A DNA stretch of 64,000 bases, from assembly GCF_001650345.1 (NCBI RefSeq), contig NZ_LVHF01000028.1:62001-126000 (forward strand), in the 5' to 3' direction. The position numbers and the translations under genes are program-made. Positions 48,024 to 59,977 of the stretch are shown here, piece by piece (within the stretch, counting starts at the first letter, position 1; every line of letters begins with the position of its first letter). The stretch comes from Photobacterium jeanii (GTDB lineage: Bacteria; Pseudomonadota; Gammaproteobacteria; Enterobacterales; Vibrionaceae). The notes beneath the pieces were generated by a model. The model saw nothing but the letters and a program-made list of their open reading frames with translations. It did no database searches and was not told the DNA's origin.

Positions 48024-48902
48024 TTACACCGCAGCCAAGCTAATGATAGTCGCTAGGGTGTGTGATTGCCCCGGCTCTAAGGTTACACCTTCACCATGGA
48101 TGGTTGATTCAACACATACCATAGTCTCAAAGCTATCATTTGCCATATCAGCCATGCCTTCACATAGCGCTTGCCAAGGGTTCCAAATTACAGCCGCATT
48201 GTGCCCGTGGTTTTCCACTCGGATCTGACGTTGGCGTGGTGCATCGTGAATCGTCACTACAGCTTCTGGCGCGTTATATACACGGTCAACTTCTTGATCA
48301 ATCGTTAGTGAATCACCACCTTCACAAGCAATACCGCCCTGAACACCATCAAGGTAACTTGCACCCATGCCAGTGAGGTGAGTTTCACGAATGCTCGCGA
48401 TGTCAAAGTAGGTGTGCAGCGCACCGCCATAAGACCATGCTTTATCGTCGGTATTGGTTGAAGTGAGTGACACTTTAAGCTCATCACCGAGTTCAAAGGT
48501 GATGGTGAGGTCAAAGCGGTACGGCCAGATCTCACGGGTTTGCGCTGTATCTTGCAAACCAAGAGCAACGATAACACCGTTCTCATTCTCACGGTGTTCT
48601 TTTAACTGCCATTGGCTGTTACGTGCAAAGCCATGCGACGGGTTACCCGCTTTACCAAACCAAGGCCAACATACTGGAATACCGCCACGAATGGCTTTCG
48701 CCGGATCGATAATGGCTTCTTTACTTAACCAAATTACATCATCTTGTTGAGCTGGTTTAAACCAAATTAAGTGACCGCCGTGCAGAGAAATGCCGGCTTC
48801 TACTTTTTCGTGAATGATACGAACGATGCTGATGCCATTGTATTCGCAGACAGTAACAGCATCAGAAAGAGCATTTACGGTTGGGAGATTACGTAAATCC
48901 AT
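48024..48902 (-). CDS. yeaD: D-hexose-6-phosphate mutarotase YeaD
   Basis: 292 residues from the ATG at 48902 (MDLRNLP); another ATG 6 bp upstream (48908) is equally reachable from AAGGA, so the start is uncertain by two codons. Aldose-1-epimerase fold with AIRGGIPVCWPWFGKAGNPS, HGFARNSQW, ALHTYFDI and the catalytic-type glutamate in VCVESTIHGEG. It interconverts anomers of glucose-6-phosphate. It lies upstream of gapA on the same strand orientation, as in V. cholerae and E. coli. Confidence 0.9.
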   Translation of the reverse strand: MDLRNLPTVNALSDAVTVCEYNGISIVRIIHEKVEAGISLHGGHLIWFKPAQQDDVIWLSKEAIIDPAKAIRGGIPVCWPWFGKAGNPSHGFARNSQWQLKEHRENENGVIVALGLQDTAQTREIWPYRFDLTITFELGDELKVSLTSTNTDDKAWSYGGALHTYFDIASIRETHLTGMGASYLDGVQGGIACEGGDSLTIDQEVDRVYNAPEAVVTIHDAPRQRQIRVENHGHNAAVIWNPWQALCEGMADMANDSFETMVCVESTIHGEGVTLEPGQSHTLATIISLAAV

Positions 48903-49338
48903 GATCATTATTTCCTTACTAATATCACCTTGTATGGCTACTTGACGCGGTGTGGTTAAAAAACAATACAAGCTAATACTTATTTTTCATTTAAAATTAT
49001 CAATAGAAATTAAAACATATTTGTTAAATTTGTAACTCGATTTGAATCCTTCAAAATTATTTTAAGCGTGATGTGAGTGAGGTTCTGGTAGAAGACGGTT
49101 GTAGCTAGTTAAAATTCATACCAAATGGTAGAGCTGGCGTCAGGTCATAAGCCATATCGGTACATTAGCATGCCTACTATTACCGCTTAAGGGAGCTGTG
49201 TTTACTCTTTTCTCAATGCGACTCCTGATTATGACTAAGCCAGAAGAGAGACTGAGATTATCACTATGTCTAGCCAAATTACAGATATAAAAAAGGCGGC
49301 TTAAATGCCGCCTTTTATCATCACTGACTAAGTATCAA
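48903..49338. other. Intergenic region upstream of yeaD and downstream of gapA
   Basis: 436 bp. It carries the gapA terminator at its right end and presumably the yeaD promoter at its left, AT-rich, end. The middle contains only very short frames without ribosome sites. No other signal recognised. Confidence 0.5.
49286..49318 (-). terminator. Terminator of gapA
   Basis: On the minus strand AAAAGGCGGC, loop ATTTAA, GCCGCCTTTT with T run TTTTTTATAT. Confidence 0.9.
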
Positions 49339-50358
<1,020 letters not shown>

Positions 50359-50374
50359 CTAATGAAAGATAACT

Positions 50375-50410
50375 GGTAGTAAAATTACAGAATACTGGGT
50401 GACCCTGCAA
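50375..50410 (-). promoter_or_regulatory. gapA promoter with overlapping HexR-like operator
   Basis: On the minus strand TTGCAG (50410-50405), 17 bp, TAATTT (50387-50382) forms a plausible sigma-70 promoter. The -10 is embedded in an imperfect palindrome (TGTAATTTTACTACC on the minus strand) that matches the HexR pattern TGTARTWWWAYTACA, as I remember it, at all but one position. HexR controls gapA and Entner-Doudoroff genes in Vibrio and Shewanella. Consensus from memory; not computed. Confidence 0.5.
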
Positions 50411-50924
50411 GCAAAAAAGGAGGTTAAATTGCTTAAGGTCAAAAAAAAGTTCGGATCTTTTTTACATTCCCACTACATTGCCGACAAATCATACGAAACT
50501 TGATTAATTAGCCACCACGAGCTGTTGTTAACTTTTCATAATATCGTTGTAGTTTCATATGATGATGCGTCGATTACTCCGATAACTAAATAGCCATAGC
50601 GCAAAAAGTATGTGCCACAGTTGTGGATAGTGGCAACTTTTTAATCAAAACTTTCACTGCACTCATTTCAAGTTGTGACTCCCGATGGGTTTTAGGCTGA
50701 GATGAGAATTATTTTCCTTTGTAACATTCAACCGCTGCTTTTTTAGTTAAACAAACTGAAGAGAGCCATTTTTTGTAATTATTACTACTGGGATAGTCGT
50801 GGAGAGCCAAAATTTTGTAGTGAGGCTATTCGGTGAGGTTTGGTAGCGAATTTGAATGACTCTACGTATGATTAGAGATGAGCAGCTTGCTGCTCAGCTT
50901 AAAAAGGAAGAGACAGGAAAAACA
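50411..50924. other. gapA/msrB divergent intergenic region
   Basis: 514 bp without a gene on either strand. It contains an A/T-only hairpin (AAAAAAG/CTTTTTT, 50443-50463), a GTAATTATTAC palindrome near 50776-50786, and a GAGCAGC-TT-GCTGCTC hairpin (50880-50895) 29 bp upstream of the msrB start. The last may influence msrB translation. An in-frame ATG at 50856 exists but has no ribosome site. Confidence 0.5.
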
Positions 50925-51308
50925 ATGACAATTAAATCTGATGCGTACTGGCGAGAACACCTATCCCCTGAACAGTATCATGTCTGTCGTGAACAAGGCA
51001 CCGAGGCACCGTTTAGTGGCACGCTACTTCATAATCGTGAAACTGGGTTATATCACTGTACTTGTTGTGAAGCGCCATTATTTAAATCTGACAACAAATA
51101 CGATTCGGGTTGTGGATGGCCCAGCTTTGATGCGCCAATTGAAAATAAAGCGATTCGCTTTCTAGAAGACAACTCTCATGGGATGCAGCGTACTGAGATC
51201 CGTTGTGCTGCTTGTGACAGCCATCTTGGTCATGTGTTTCCCGATGGACCGCCATCAACGGGTGAACGCTATTGTGTAAACTCGGTATCTTTGATTTTTA
51301 AATCTTAA
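50925..51308 (+). CDS. msrB: Peptide-methionine (R)-S-oxide reductase
   Basis: 127 residues from the ATG at 50925 (AGGA 6 bp upstream); a frame extension to 50856 would add 23 residues and lacks a ribosome site, though some annotations may use it. The catalytic cysteine is C117 in RYCVNS, recycling candidate C63 in SGCGWPSF, and zinc ligands C45/C48 and C94/C97. It repairs methionine-R-sulfoxide in proteins. It is divergent from gapA and ends at a strong terminator. Confidence 0.93.
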   Translation: MTIKSDAYWREHLSPEQYHVCREQGTEAPFSGTLLHNRETGLYHCTCCEAPLFKSDNKYDSGCGWPSFDAPIENKAIRFLEDNSHGMQRTEIRCAACDSHLGHVFPDGPPSTGERYCVNSVSLIFKS

Positions 51309-51325
51309 CCCCGAGCTTAATACGT

Positions 51326-51352
51326 AAAAAGGTACCCGAGGGTACCTTTTTT
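51326..51352 (+). terminator. Terminator after msrB
   Basis: AAAAAGGTACC, loop CGAG, GGTACCTTTTTT. Confidence 0.9.
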
Positions 51353-51377
51353 GATCCGGCTGTTCTCTGAGAGGCTA

Positions 51378-52247
51378 TTACAGGTAGCCCGAGTGGAACT
51401 TTCCTTTTTTCAGCGCTTTGACTATACGCTTGGCTTTTTTATCAAGCGCCTCTCTTGCGTCTTCTGCCATTGGATAGAAGCGGGCAAGTTTGTCTTGCTC
51501 TGCTGACGGCATATCAAACTCTTTCCCTACTTGGATCCACAAGTAAGCATTGGCACTGTCTTTTTGTTGGTGCGCAATCGTTGCGAGAGTCTGAATAATC
51601 TCTGGCTGTATCTTGTCACCTTGCTGATACAAGCTGAGTGCGTGCAGCAGAATGTTTTGAGTTTTGACCTGATCTTTACCGTTGTAATAAGTCGCGAGCG
51701 CTAACTGTAACTCTGGGGTTTCTAAAGCAGGTTTTCCTTCGAGTTTCAAGAACTGGCGCATGGCACGCTTGTCACCTTGAGACCAACGATAGTAGATGAT
51801 TTCAGGATCGATGGACTCTGCTAATTCATTATTAAGGCGTTTGATGGAATCGTAACTGTGGATCAGCGCTTTCATTCGTTTGGTCTTGCGCTCTTTGTGC
51901 TCGGTTGGCTCAATACGTGCCGCATACTCCAAACACATCTGGTAATCGTAAGTAAATTTAAGCTCTTTAAACTTTTCAGTATCGATTGGGTTGTTCATTA
52001 CATCAAAACGTTTCCAAATCAACTTGGTACGTTGCAAACGGCACTGTCCATCCCGAACATTTAACTGTTCGCAAATTTGAGGGTGGCTTTCACACAGACT
52101 ATCGGTTGAACGGTGGCGCTCAAAACAACCACTTAAAATGAGTGCGCAACTGGCAATGGTTACGTATTTAAGTAAAGCGGGACGGAATGTGACGGTGAAA
52201 GCTGATCGCATTAATGGATTGCTCATTGTTGTGGTGACTGACGGCAT
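51378..52247 (-). CDS. DUF2989-type lipoprotein
   Basis: 289 residues from the first ATG; ATGs at 52226 and 52211 are alternatives and none has a good ribosome site. A lipobox, LILSGC, lies about 40 residues in, so the mature protein would start at that cysteine. Mature part is helical and rich in Lys, Glu and Tyr, with TPR/Sel1-like spacing near ELQLALATYYNG and NAYLWIQVGKEF. I think it belongs to DUF2989. Function unknown; outer-membrane lipoprotein likely. Confidence 0.75.
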   Translation of the reverse strand: MPSVTTTMSNPLMRSAFTVTFRPALLKYVTIASCALILSGCFERHRSTDSLCESHPQICEQLNVRDGQCRLQRTKLIWKRFDVMNNPIDTEKFKELKFTYDYQMCLEYAARIEPTEHKERKTKRMKALIHSYDSIKRLNNELAESIDPEIIYYRWSQGDKRAMRQFLKLEGKPALETPELQLALATYYNGKDQVKTQNILLHALSLYQQGDKIQPEIIQTLATIAHQQKDSANAYLWIQVGKEFDMPSAEQDKLARFYPMAEDAREALDKKAKRIVKALKKGKFHSGYL

Positions 52248-52310
52248 TGCGGAAAAACGCAGCTGCTATTCTAGCGCAAAGCATTATTGATAGGATGAAA
52301 AGATAGAGAA

Positions 52311-52409
52311 GTGTGAGGACAGTTCAGGAATCTCAGTATCCAAGTGCTTTGTTTTTATTAAGTGAATTATCAATTGATTCGAAGTGAACTGCAATGATTG
52401 TCCTCGCAC
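52311..52409. other. Long imperfect hairpin in DUF2989/yeaC intergenic region
   Basis: Within a 389-bp region without a gene, GTGTGAGGACA (52311-52321) pairs with TGTCCTCGCAC (52399-52409; one G-T). Nested inside, GTTC (52322-52325) pairs with GAAC (52386-52389) and GAATC (52328-52332) with GATTC (52376-52380). The helix has bulges and a roughly 43-nt apical loop. The rest of the gap shows no clear signal apart from short G/T-rich repeats of GTGAGGA. Confidence 0.4.
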
Positions 52410-52636
52410 TCGGCTGCGAAATTCATAGGTGCCGTCATCGTGACTGTGAGGAGTGTTGTCAATGGTTGAGAGGCTGTGATCGTCGGGGCACTTTCAGCGC
52501 TACGATTTGACACTTTTGAGTGGCTCGGCAATGGTAGCGTTACGCTTACTATAGCGTCATAACAAAGTTACGTATTAGCCAAGCCTTGATACGACAATAA
52601 CAGCGATGAGAAAGAATAGAGTGGGAGTTACCTAGA

Positions 52637-52951
52637 ATGGATGTTGAACAAATTTTGCAAGCGATGACACCTGAGGTCTATCAGCGCTTGATGACGGCAG
52701 TGGAGATTGGTAAATGGCCTGACGGGACACCGCTTACGCCCGAGCAACGTGATGCCACTATGCAGGCTGTGATGTTGTATCAATCGCGCCATAATACAGA
52801 AGCTGAGCATATGAGTGTTGAAGCGGGTGGTGAAATCAAATTTAAATCCAAAGCTGAGCTAAAGCGTGATTTTCCGACTGAGGCATCACAAGGCGCGACG
52901 CCTGATGCGAGCGTGGAAGAAATTGCCCGCTTTAAAGTTGATCATAACTAG
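52637..52951 (+). CDS. yeaC: YeaC-family (DUF1315) protein
   Basis: 104 residues. MTPEVYQRLMTAVEIGKWPDG followed by PLTPEQRDATMQAVMLYQ is the DUF1315 core shared with E. coli YeaC. The C-terminal tail is charged and variable. Function unknown. It stands alone; in several gamma-proteobacteria it lies near msrB, as here. Confidence 0.85.
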   Translation: MDVEQILQAMTPEVYQRLMTAVEIGKWPDGTPLTPEQRDATMQAVMLYQSRHNTEAEHMSVEAGGEIKFKSKAELKRDFPTEASQGATPDASVEEIARFKVDHN

Positions 52952-53062
52952 CTTGTATCTATTGACCACGATAGTAAAAGCAAGCACTGAGCGAGGTGTG
53001 CCATGTTAAAGCACACCTCTACTGTAAGAAACTGAGCTAAGCATAGGTCTAGTATTGACTGA

Positions 53063-53737
53063 TTAAGAGGCTGATTGCGCAAAACTCATCGGGGAGCAAT
53101 AAAAGCTACTTAGCTCGTGGTCTTCTTCACTGACCATGTTCGCGACAATGGGTTCGTGTTCTATTAGCATTAAGTAATTATGGAGTTTTGGGTACTCTTG
53201 CTCTAATCGCAGCCCTGCCATCCAACCATTTCTTAAAATACTCCATACACTGATTTCAGCCATTGAAAAATGCTCGCCAATAAACCCTTCTTTGGGCATT
53301 TGTTCTTCTAAATATTGCAGCGCTTGCGGTAAGTGATGCTGCATACATTGTTCAACTGCTTCGTGATCGACATCTTTATTGAGCATTTTGCCGCGCATGA
53401 TTTTTTGATAGAACAGCACCCCACTGACTAACGAGGTTAGGCGCGTATCTACGTATTCTTCAAGCCAGCGAATTTTGGCGCGAACCTTTGCATCACCTGA
53501 GTATAGCGGTGGGACAGGATAGAGATCATCCAAGTAATGGGCGATCACTGTGGAATCGATAATGCTCTGCCCTTCATGTTCAAGTACGGGGACTTTTCCC
53601 ATTGGGTGGCGTTTGTGCGCCAGCTCTTTTTCTAGAAAAGGGTTGAGAGGTTCAAGTTGGTAACTGATCCCTTTGTAGGCAAGGGCTAACATGATTTTTC
53701 TGACGAAAGGAGAAATTGAGGCGCCATGTAAGATCAT
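53063..53737 (-). CDS. Glutathione S-transferase family protein
   Basis: 224 residues. N-terminal thioredoxin-fold domain (about 1-78) with SISPFVRKIMLALAYKG and the MGKVPVLEHEG cis-proline segment and IIDSTVIAHYLDD. C-terminal helical domain (about 88-210) with SMAEISVW. The active residue in the N-terminal loop is probably Ser, as in theta/beta-like classes. Substrate unknown. Related in outline to SspA, but lacks its specific motifs. Confidence 0.85.
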   Translation of the reverse strand: MILHGASISPFVRKIMLALAYKGISYQLEPLNPFLEKELAHKRHPMGKVPVLEHEGQSIIDSTVIAHYLDDLYPVPPLYSGDAKVRAKIRWLEEYVDTRLTSLVSGVLFYQKIMRGKMLNKDVDHEAVEQCMQHHLPQALQYLEEQMPKEGFIGEHFSMAEISVWSILRNGWMAGLRLEQEYPKLHNYLMLIEHEPIVANMVSEEDHELSSFYCSPMSFAQSAS

Positions 53738-53885
53738 AAGTCTCTCATTCTTGTTGTGACTTCTACCTGATTAGATAAGTGGTTATTGACTTATTTAGGT
53801 AGATATCAATACCAAAGGTTGCCGTGGACACTGAGAAGAAGCCAGTGCGCAGGTTGGTATAAGTGTAGTTGAGATCTTAAACGGC

Positions 53886-53918
53886 AGAAAAACAAAGAGC
53901 CGCGATGTGCGGCTCTTT
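53886..53918 (-). terminator. Terminator of ansA
   Basis: On the minus strand AAAGAGCCGC, loop, GCGGCTCTTT, then GTTTTTC. Confidence 0.85.
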
Positions 53919-53945
53919 GAAGAATTTATTCACTTGCAGTGTGAA

Positions 53946-54956
53946 TTAGTGTGTTAGCTCACCACGCAAGTCTTGCTGCATTAGGCTACGAACAGTTTCT
54001 GTTGGTAGGTCTTGTGATAGCAAGAAGTGCAGTTTGGCTAGCGCAGCTTCTGGTGTCATGTCGTAGCCACTTAGTACACCAGCGTCCGCAAGAGCACAGC
54101 CTGTCGCGTAACCGCCCATGTTCACCTTGCCAGATAGACATTGAGTTAGGTTAATCACAATCACGCCACGATCGGTCGCTTCTTTGAGTTGCGCTAATAG
54201 ATCTGGGTTTTGCGGTGCGTTACCTACGCCAAAGGTCAGTAGGATCATCGCGTTTACTGGTTGACGCAGTGTATTGCGGATCACTTCTGGTGAGATGCCC
54301 GGGTACATGGTGATCACACCAATAGGTTGTGGGGTGATGTTATGTACTTTGAACGGTTCCGCTGGTTTTTTATCAAGTTCAACATTGTTAAGTTGAATAT
54401 TGATACCTGCTTCAAGCAGTGGCGGAAGGTTTGGTGAAATGAATGCGCCAAAACCATCTGCGTGTGCTTTTGTACTGCGGTTACCACGGATCAACTGGTT
54501 ATTGAAGAATACCGTTACTTCGTTGATTGGGTAGTTCGCTGCTACGTGTAGCGAGTTAAGCAGGTTACTTTGACCGTCAGAGCGGATCTCTGCCAGTGGA
54601 ATTTGTGAGCCTGTCACAATCACTGGTTTATCTAAGTTGTCAAACATGAACGACAAAGCAGAGGCAGTGTACGCCATAGTATCCGTACCATGAAGAATGA
54701 CGAAACCGTCGTACTTGTCGTAGTTTGCTTTAATATCATCAGCAATGCGCTGCCAATCCGATGGCGTCATATCCGATGAATCGATCAGAGGATCGTATTC
54801 ATGGATGGTAAATTTTGGCATTTCTGAACGATGGAATTCTGGCATGCTCGCAAGTTGCTTCTCCATGAAGCCTGCAACAGGGATGTATCCGTGGTCTGAC
54901 TTCTGCATACCAATGGTACCGCCAGTGTAAGCAATGTAAATGTGTTTTCTTTCCAT
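53946..54956 (-). CDS. ansA: L-asparaginase, cytoplasmic type I
   Basis: 336 residues (E. coli AnsA is 338). No signal peptide. N-terminal YTGGTIGM carries the catalytic threonine, HGTDTMAYTASALSFM the second threonine-aspartate site, and KVNMGGYATGCAL the conserved C-domain. It hydrolyses asparagine to aspartate. It is downstream of sppA on the same strand (86-bp gap), the arrangement known in E. coli, but a terminator hairpin lies between them. Confidence 0.95.
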   Translation of the reverse strand: MERKHIYIAYTGGTIGMQKSDHGYIPVAGFMEKQLASMPEFHRSEMPKFTIHEYDPLIDSSDMTPSDWQRIADDIKANYDKYDGFVILHGTDTMAYTASALSFMFDNLDKPVIVTGSQIPLAEIRSDGQSNLLNSLHVAANYPINEVTVFFNNQLIRGNRSTKAHADGFGAFISPNLPPLLEAGINIQLNNVELDKKPAEPFKVHNITPQPIGVITMYPGISPEVIRNTLRQPVNAMILLTFGVGNAPQNPDLLAQLKEATDRGVIVINLTQCLSGKVNMGGYATGCALADAGVLSGYDMTPEAALAKLHFLLSQDLPTETVRSLMQQDLRGELTH

Positions 54957-55011
54957 AATTCAGTACAGCATTTTATCGGTTCGATGCGCGCATTATACGG
55001 CTAACGCCCGT

Positions 55012-55038
55012 TAAAAAAAGCCCAGCAGTGCTGGGCTT
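55012..55038 (-). terminator. Terminator of sppA
   Basis: AAGCCCAGCA-C-TGCTGGGCTT on the minus strand followed by seven T residues. Confidence 0.88.
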
Positions 55039-55042
55039 GATC

Positions 55043-56899
55043 TCACTTTTCACTATTGATGCAATTTAGGCAGAAAGCATATTGCCCTTTTGGATCATTA
55101 AAGTTACTTAATGTGGTTAAATCTGTTAAAACCTGTTGGCTTGCAGGTTTTAATGCTGATGGAACTTGTTCCCACAAAACATTATTCAGATGAGCATTTA
55201 CCTTAACGGTGAAGTTCTGTAGGAATTGCTCGGCTGGTGATAGCTGCTCTTTTACCCACTGTAGCTCGTAATTTTCAAGCTCTGCCAGCTTAGCGGCTTC
55301 GGTAATGGCATCGTCAAAATCACCAAGTTGGTCAACCAAACCGAGCTCAAGTGCATCTTTACCTGTCCACACACGACCTTGCGCGACGTGATCCGCTTGC
55401 TCTAGCGACATATTACGGAACTGGCTAACAAGACCGATGAAGCGCTGGTAACCATGTTCAACACCAAGTTGGAAAACTTGCGCTACACCTTCAGGAAGTT
55501 CACGGGTGACACCGACACCTGCAAATGGGGTTGTACCTACACCATCGTTGTAAATCCCCACTTTCTCTAAGCCCTTCTCGAACGTCGTCAAGATAGCAAA
55601 GATACCAATCGAACCTGTGATTGTGGTTGGTTGAGCAATGATTTTGTCTGCACTTGAAGAAATCCAGTAACCGCCTGATGCCGCAAGGCTAGACATAGAA
55701 ACCACAACAGGTTTGCCTGCTTGTTTTAGGGCATCTACTTGATTACGAATGACTTCTGAAGCAAAGGCGCTACCACCAGGGCTATCAACACGAAGCACAA
55801 CCGCTTTAACGCTATCGTCTAAACGCGCATCGCGAAGCATCGCTGCTGTTGTGTCACCTGCGATCGTGCCTTGTTGGCGACCATCGCCATCAACGATGGC
55901 ACCACTTGCGACGACAACCGCGATTTTGTTGTCGCTTGGCAAATCAGTGCTAACCACTGTTGGCAAGTAATCGTAGTAACTGATGTGGTTGAAGCTGTCG
56001 TTGTCATCATCACCAAAAGCATCAATCAATTTCTGATGTAGTTGCGGGCGACTCACAAGCTCATCAACCAACCCCATATTGAGGGTCAATTTGGCAAAGT
56101 CACCGTTCACGGCTTTTAGTTTCTTAACAAAATCATCGAGATCTGGCGTTAGGCTTGCTGCATCGATTTGACGGTTGTCAGCAACATCTTGGGTGTAAGC
56201 GCCCCAAAGTTGGTTTAACCATGCAGTGTTGGCTTCACGCGCAGCATCCGACATGCTGTCGCGAGTGTATGGTTCAACAAATGATTTGTAAGTACCCACA
56301 CGGAACACATGAGTGTTCACATCGAGTTTTTCTAGCAGGCTTTTGTAGTACAGGCTGTAGCTACCGTAACCCGTTAGCAATACACCACCATCTGGTGACA
56401 TAAATACATGATCAGCAAAGCTTGCTAAATAGTATTGGCTTTGGCTGAAGTTGTCGCCAAACGCGTAAACAGGCTTACCCGCCTCTTTAAACTCTTTGAT
56501 TGCTTTTGCAATGTAGCGCAGCTTGGTGAGGTTCGCGCCTTCCATATGCTTAAGACTCAGCACCAAGCCTGTGATGTTGTTATCGGTTGAGGCGTGGCGA
56601 ATAGTATCGACGATGTCGAACAGCACGTTTTCTTGCACAGGTGGCTGACCGAGTGCGTTACTGGTGAGCTGATCAACTGGGCTGATAATGCTGCGTTGTT
56701 CAACGATAGGACCAGCCAGATCCAATACCAGTGCTGACTTCGTAATATCAACAGGCTCTTCAGTGCTCTGAGTAAGGGCGAAAATAATGACCCCAATAAA
56801 GGCAAGGAAGAAAAGGTTGAGGATCAACTGTCGTGTAAAGCTGAGTAATTTCCATAGGATACGAAAGATTTTCCCGATCCCTTTAAATAACATTTTCAT
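55043..56899 (-). CDS. sppA: Protease IV, signal peptide peptidase
   Basis: 618 residues. One N-terminal membrane segment (about 22-42, LILNLFFLAFIGVIIFAL), then two tandem S49 peptidase domains. The catalytic lysine is in the N-domain near GTYKSFVEPYTRDSMS, and the catalytic serine in the C-domain segment SLAASGGYWISSSADKI. It degrades released signal peptides in the inner membrane. It lies upstream of ansA, and ydjA lies nearby, recalling the E. coli ydjA-sppA-ansA cluster. Confidence 0.95.
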   Translation of the reverse strand: MKMLFKGIGKIFRILWKLLSFTRQLILNLFFLAFIGVIIFALTQSTEEPVDITKSALVLDLAGPIVEQRSIISPVDQLTSNALGQPPVQENVLFDIVDTIRHASTDNNITGLVLSLKHMEGANLTKLRYIAKAIKEFKEAGKPVYAFGDNFSQSQYYLASFADHVFMSPDGGVLLTGYGSYSLYYKSLLEKLDVNTHVFRVGTYKSFVEPYTRDSMSDAAREANTAWLNQLWGAYTQDVADNRQIDAASLTPDLDDFVKKLKAVNGDFAKLTLNMGLVDELVSRPQLHQKLIDAFGDDDNDSFNHISYYDYLPTVVSTDLPSDNKIAVVVASGAIVDGDGRQQGTIAGDTTAAMLRDARLDDSVKAVVLRVDSPGGSAFASEVIRNQVDALKQAGKPVVVSMSSLAASGGYWISSSADKIIAQPTTITGSIGIFAILTTFEKGLEKVGIYNDGVGTTPFAGVGVTRELPEGVAQVFQLGVEHGYQRFIGLVSQFRNMSLEQADHVAQGRVWTGKDALELGLVDQLGDFDDAITEAAKLAELENYELQWVKEQLSPAEQFLQNFTVKVNAHLNNVLWEQVPSALKPASQQVLTDLTTLSNFNDPKGQYAFCLNCINSEK

Positions 56900-57110
56900 G
56901 GAGCGTCCTGATAATGATTCCTGCTTCTATCCTAACGCAGGAACGAGGTATGTCACAATTTTTGACTTTTAGTTAGGTGTTAGGTTCAGACTTAACACGC
57001 AGAAAAAGGTTCGATATTGTTCATAATTCTCCATTCATACGTATCAAAATTCTTGCATAGATCAATCTTTGTTGCGTTAATGTAAACAGATGTTTGAATT
57101 TTATCGTTTG

Positions 57111-57137
57111 TTGACCCTATACTGGTCTGACCATAAT
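57111..57137 (+). promoter_or_regulatory. fadH promoter with overlapping FadR operator
   Basis: TTGACC (57111-57116) and CATAAT (57132-57137) are separated by 15 bp. Between and over the -10 lies ACTGGTCTGACCA (57121-57133), matching the FadR core CTGGTCNGACCA essentially perfectly. Binding there would block RNA polymerase, so repression relieved by long-chain acyl-CoA is expected. fadH is a FadR-controlled gene in E. coli. Confidence 0.75.
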
Positions 57138-57160
57138 TAATACAAGAATGGAAGCGATGA

Positions 57161-59179
<2,019 letters not shown>

Positions 59180-59206
59180 ACCAAGTTACAAAATGTATTG
59201 TGATAA

Positions 59207-59230
59207 TTCCCCGTTAATTCGGGGTTTTAT
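59207..59230 (+). terminator. Terminator after fadH
   Basis: CCCCG, loop TTAATT, CGGGG, then TTTTA. Confidence 0.75.
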
Positions 59231-59316
59231 CATTTATAGGCGTTACGATACATCGTGGAACAAATTGGTTATGATAGTGTTAATCAATAATTATTATTCT
59301 CGTTAAGGTCGTTGTT

Positions 59317-59865
59317 ATGGATGCGCTCACACTTTTATTAAATCGTCGTTCACTACCAAAATTGATGGAACCTGCGCCGCAAGGCGAAGCGCTGGAAAAT
59401 ATTTTTAAAGCAGGGCTACGTGCCCCTGATCATGGGGCGCTCATGCCGTGGCGTTTTATTGTCTCTCAAGGTGATGGCTTGCAAAAGCTGGCTGATATTT
59501 TAGTGGAAGCCGCGAAAGCAGACGGCCTTGATGACACCGTGATTGAAAAAGCGAGCAAAGCGCCTTTTCGTGCGCCAATGGTGATCACTGTGGTAGCGAA
59601 TGTTACCGATAGCGACAAAATCCCAGTGATTGAGCAGCACCTTTCTGCAGGTTGTGCCACTCAAGCGATGCAGATGGCCGCGGTTGCACAAGGCTTTTCT
59701 GGTTTCTGGCGTACTGGGAAATGGGCTTATCACTCAGTGGTGCGTGAGTCTCTTGGTGTGAAAGGCAACGATATGATTGTTGGTTTCCTTTACATCGGTA
59801 CACCGGGTTGTCGCGAAGCGAAAGTGCATGAACGTGAAATTAGCCAGTTCGTGGAATATCTCTGA
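59317..59865 (+). CDS. ydjA: Nitroreductase-family FMN protein YdjA
   Basis: 182 residues (E. coli YdjA 183). Minimal nitroreductase fold: LLNRRSLPKLMEPAPQ with the FMN-phosphate RRS, RAPDHGALMPWRF, and GFSGFWRTGKWAYH. Physiological substrate unknown. No obvious operon partner; a hairpin with a T run follows. Confidence 0.93.
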   Translation: MDALTLLLNRRSLPKLMEPAPQGEALENIFKAGLRAPDHGALMPWRFIVSQGDGLQKLADILVEAAKADGLDDTVIEKASKAPFRAPMVITVVANVTDSDKIPVIEQHLSAGCATQAMQMAAVAQGFSGFWRTGKWAYHSVVRESLGVKGNDMIVGFLYIGTPGCREAKVHEREISQFVEYL

Positions 59866-59940
59866 TTGGTTAGTCACTCGATAAGTGTGGTTACCCTGTG
59901 AGTTGTTAACTGGGTGCCACTATGATGCCTTGAAAGTTTA

Positions 59941-59977
59941 AAAAAGGAAGGCTTGGGTCTTCCTTTACTGTTTTTTT
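59941..59977 (+). terminator. Terminator after ydjA
   Basis: AAAGGAAG (59943-59950) pairs with CTTCCTTT (59959-59966), followed 4 nt later by TTTTTTT. Confidence 0.7.

Noticed and set aside
49230-49289. 19-codon frame between gapA and yeaD
   Set aside because: No Shine-Dalgarno, runs into the gapA terminator, very short.
50443-50463. A/T-only hairpin in the gapA/msrB region as a terminator
   Set aside because: A single G-C pair in the stem and no gene ends nearby; probably base composition.
50856-50924. N-terminal extension of msrB from the ATG at 50856
   Set aside because: No ribosome site there, while the ATG at 50925 has AGGA at proper spacing; the extension also contains a hairpin-forming repeat.
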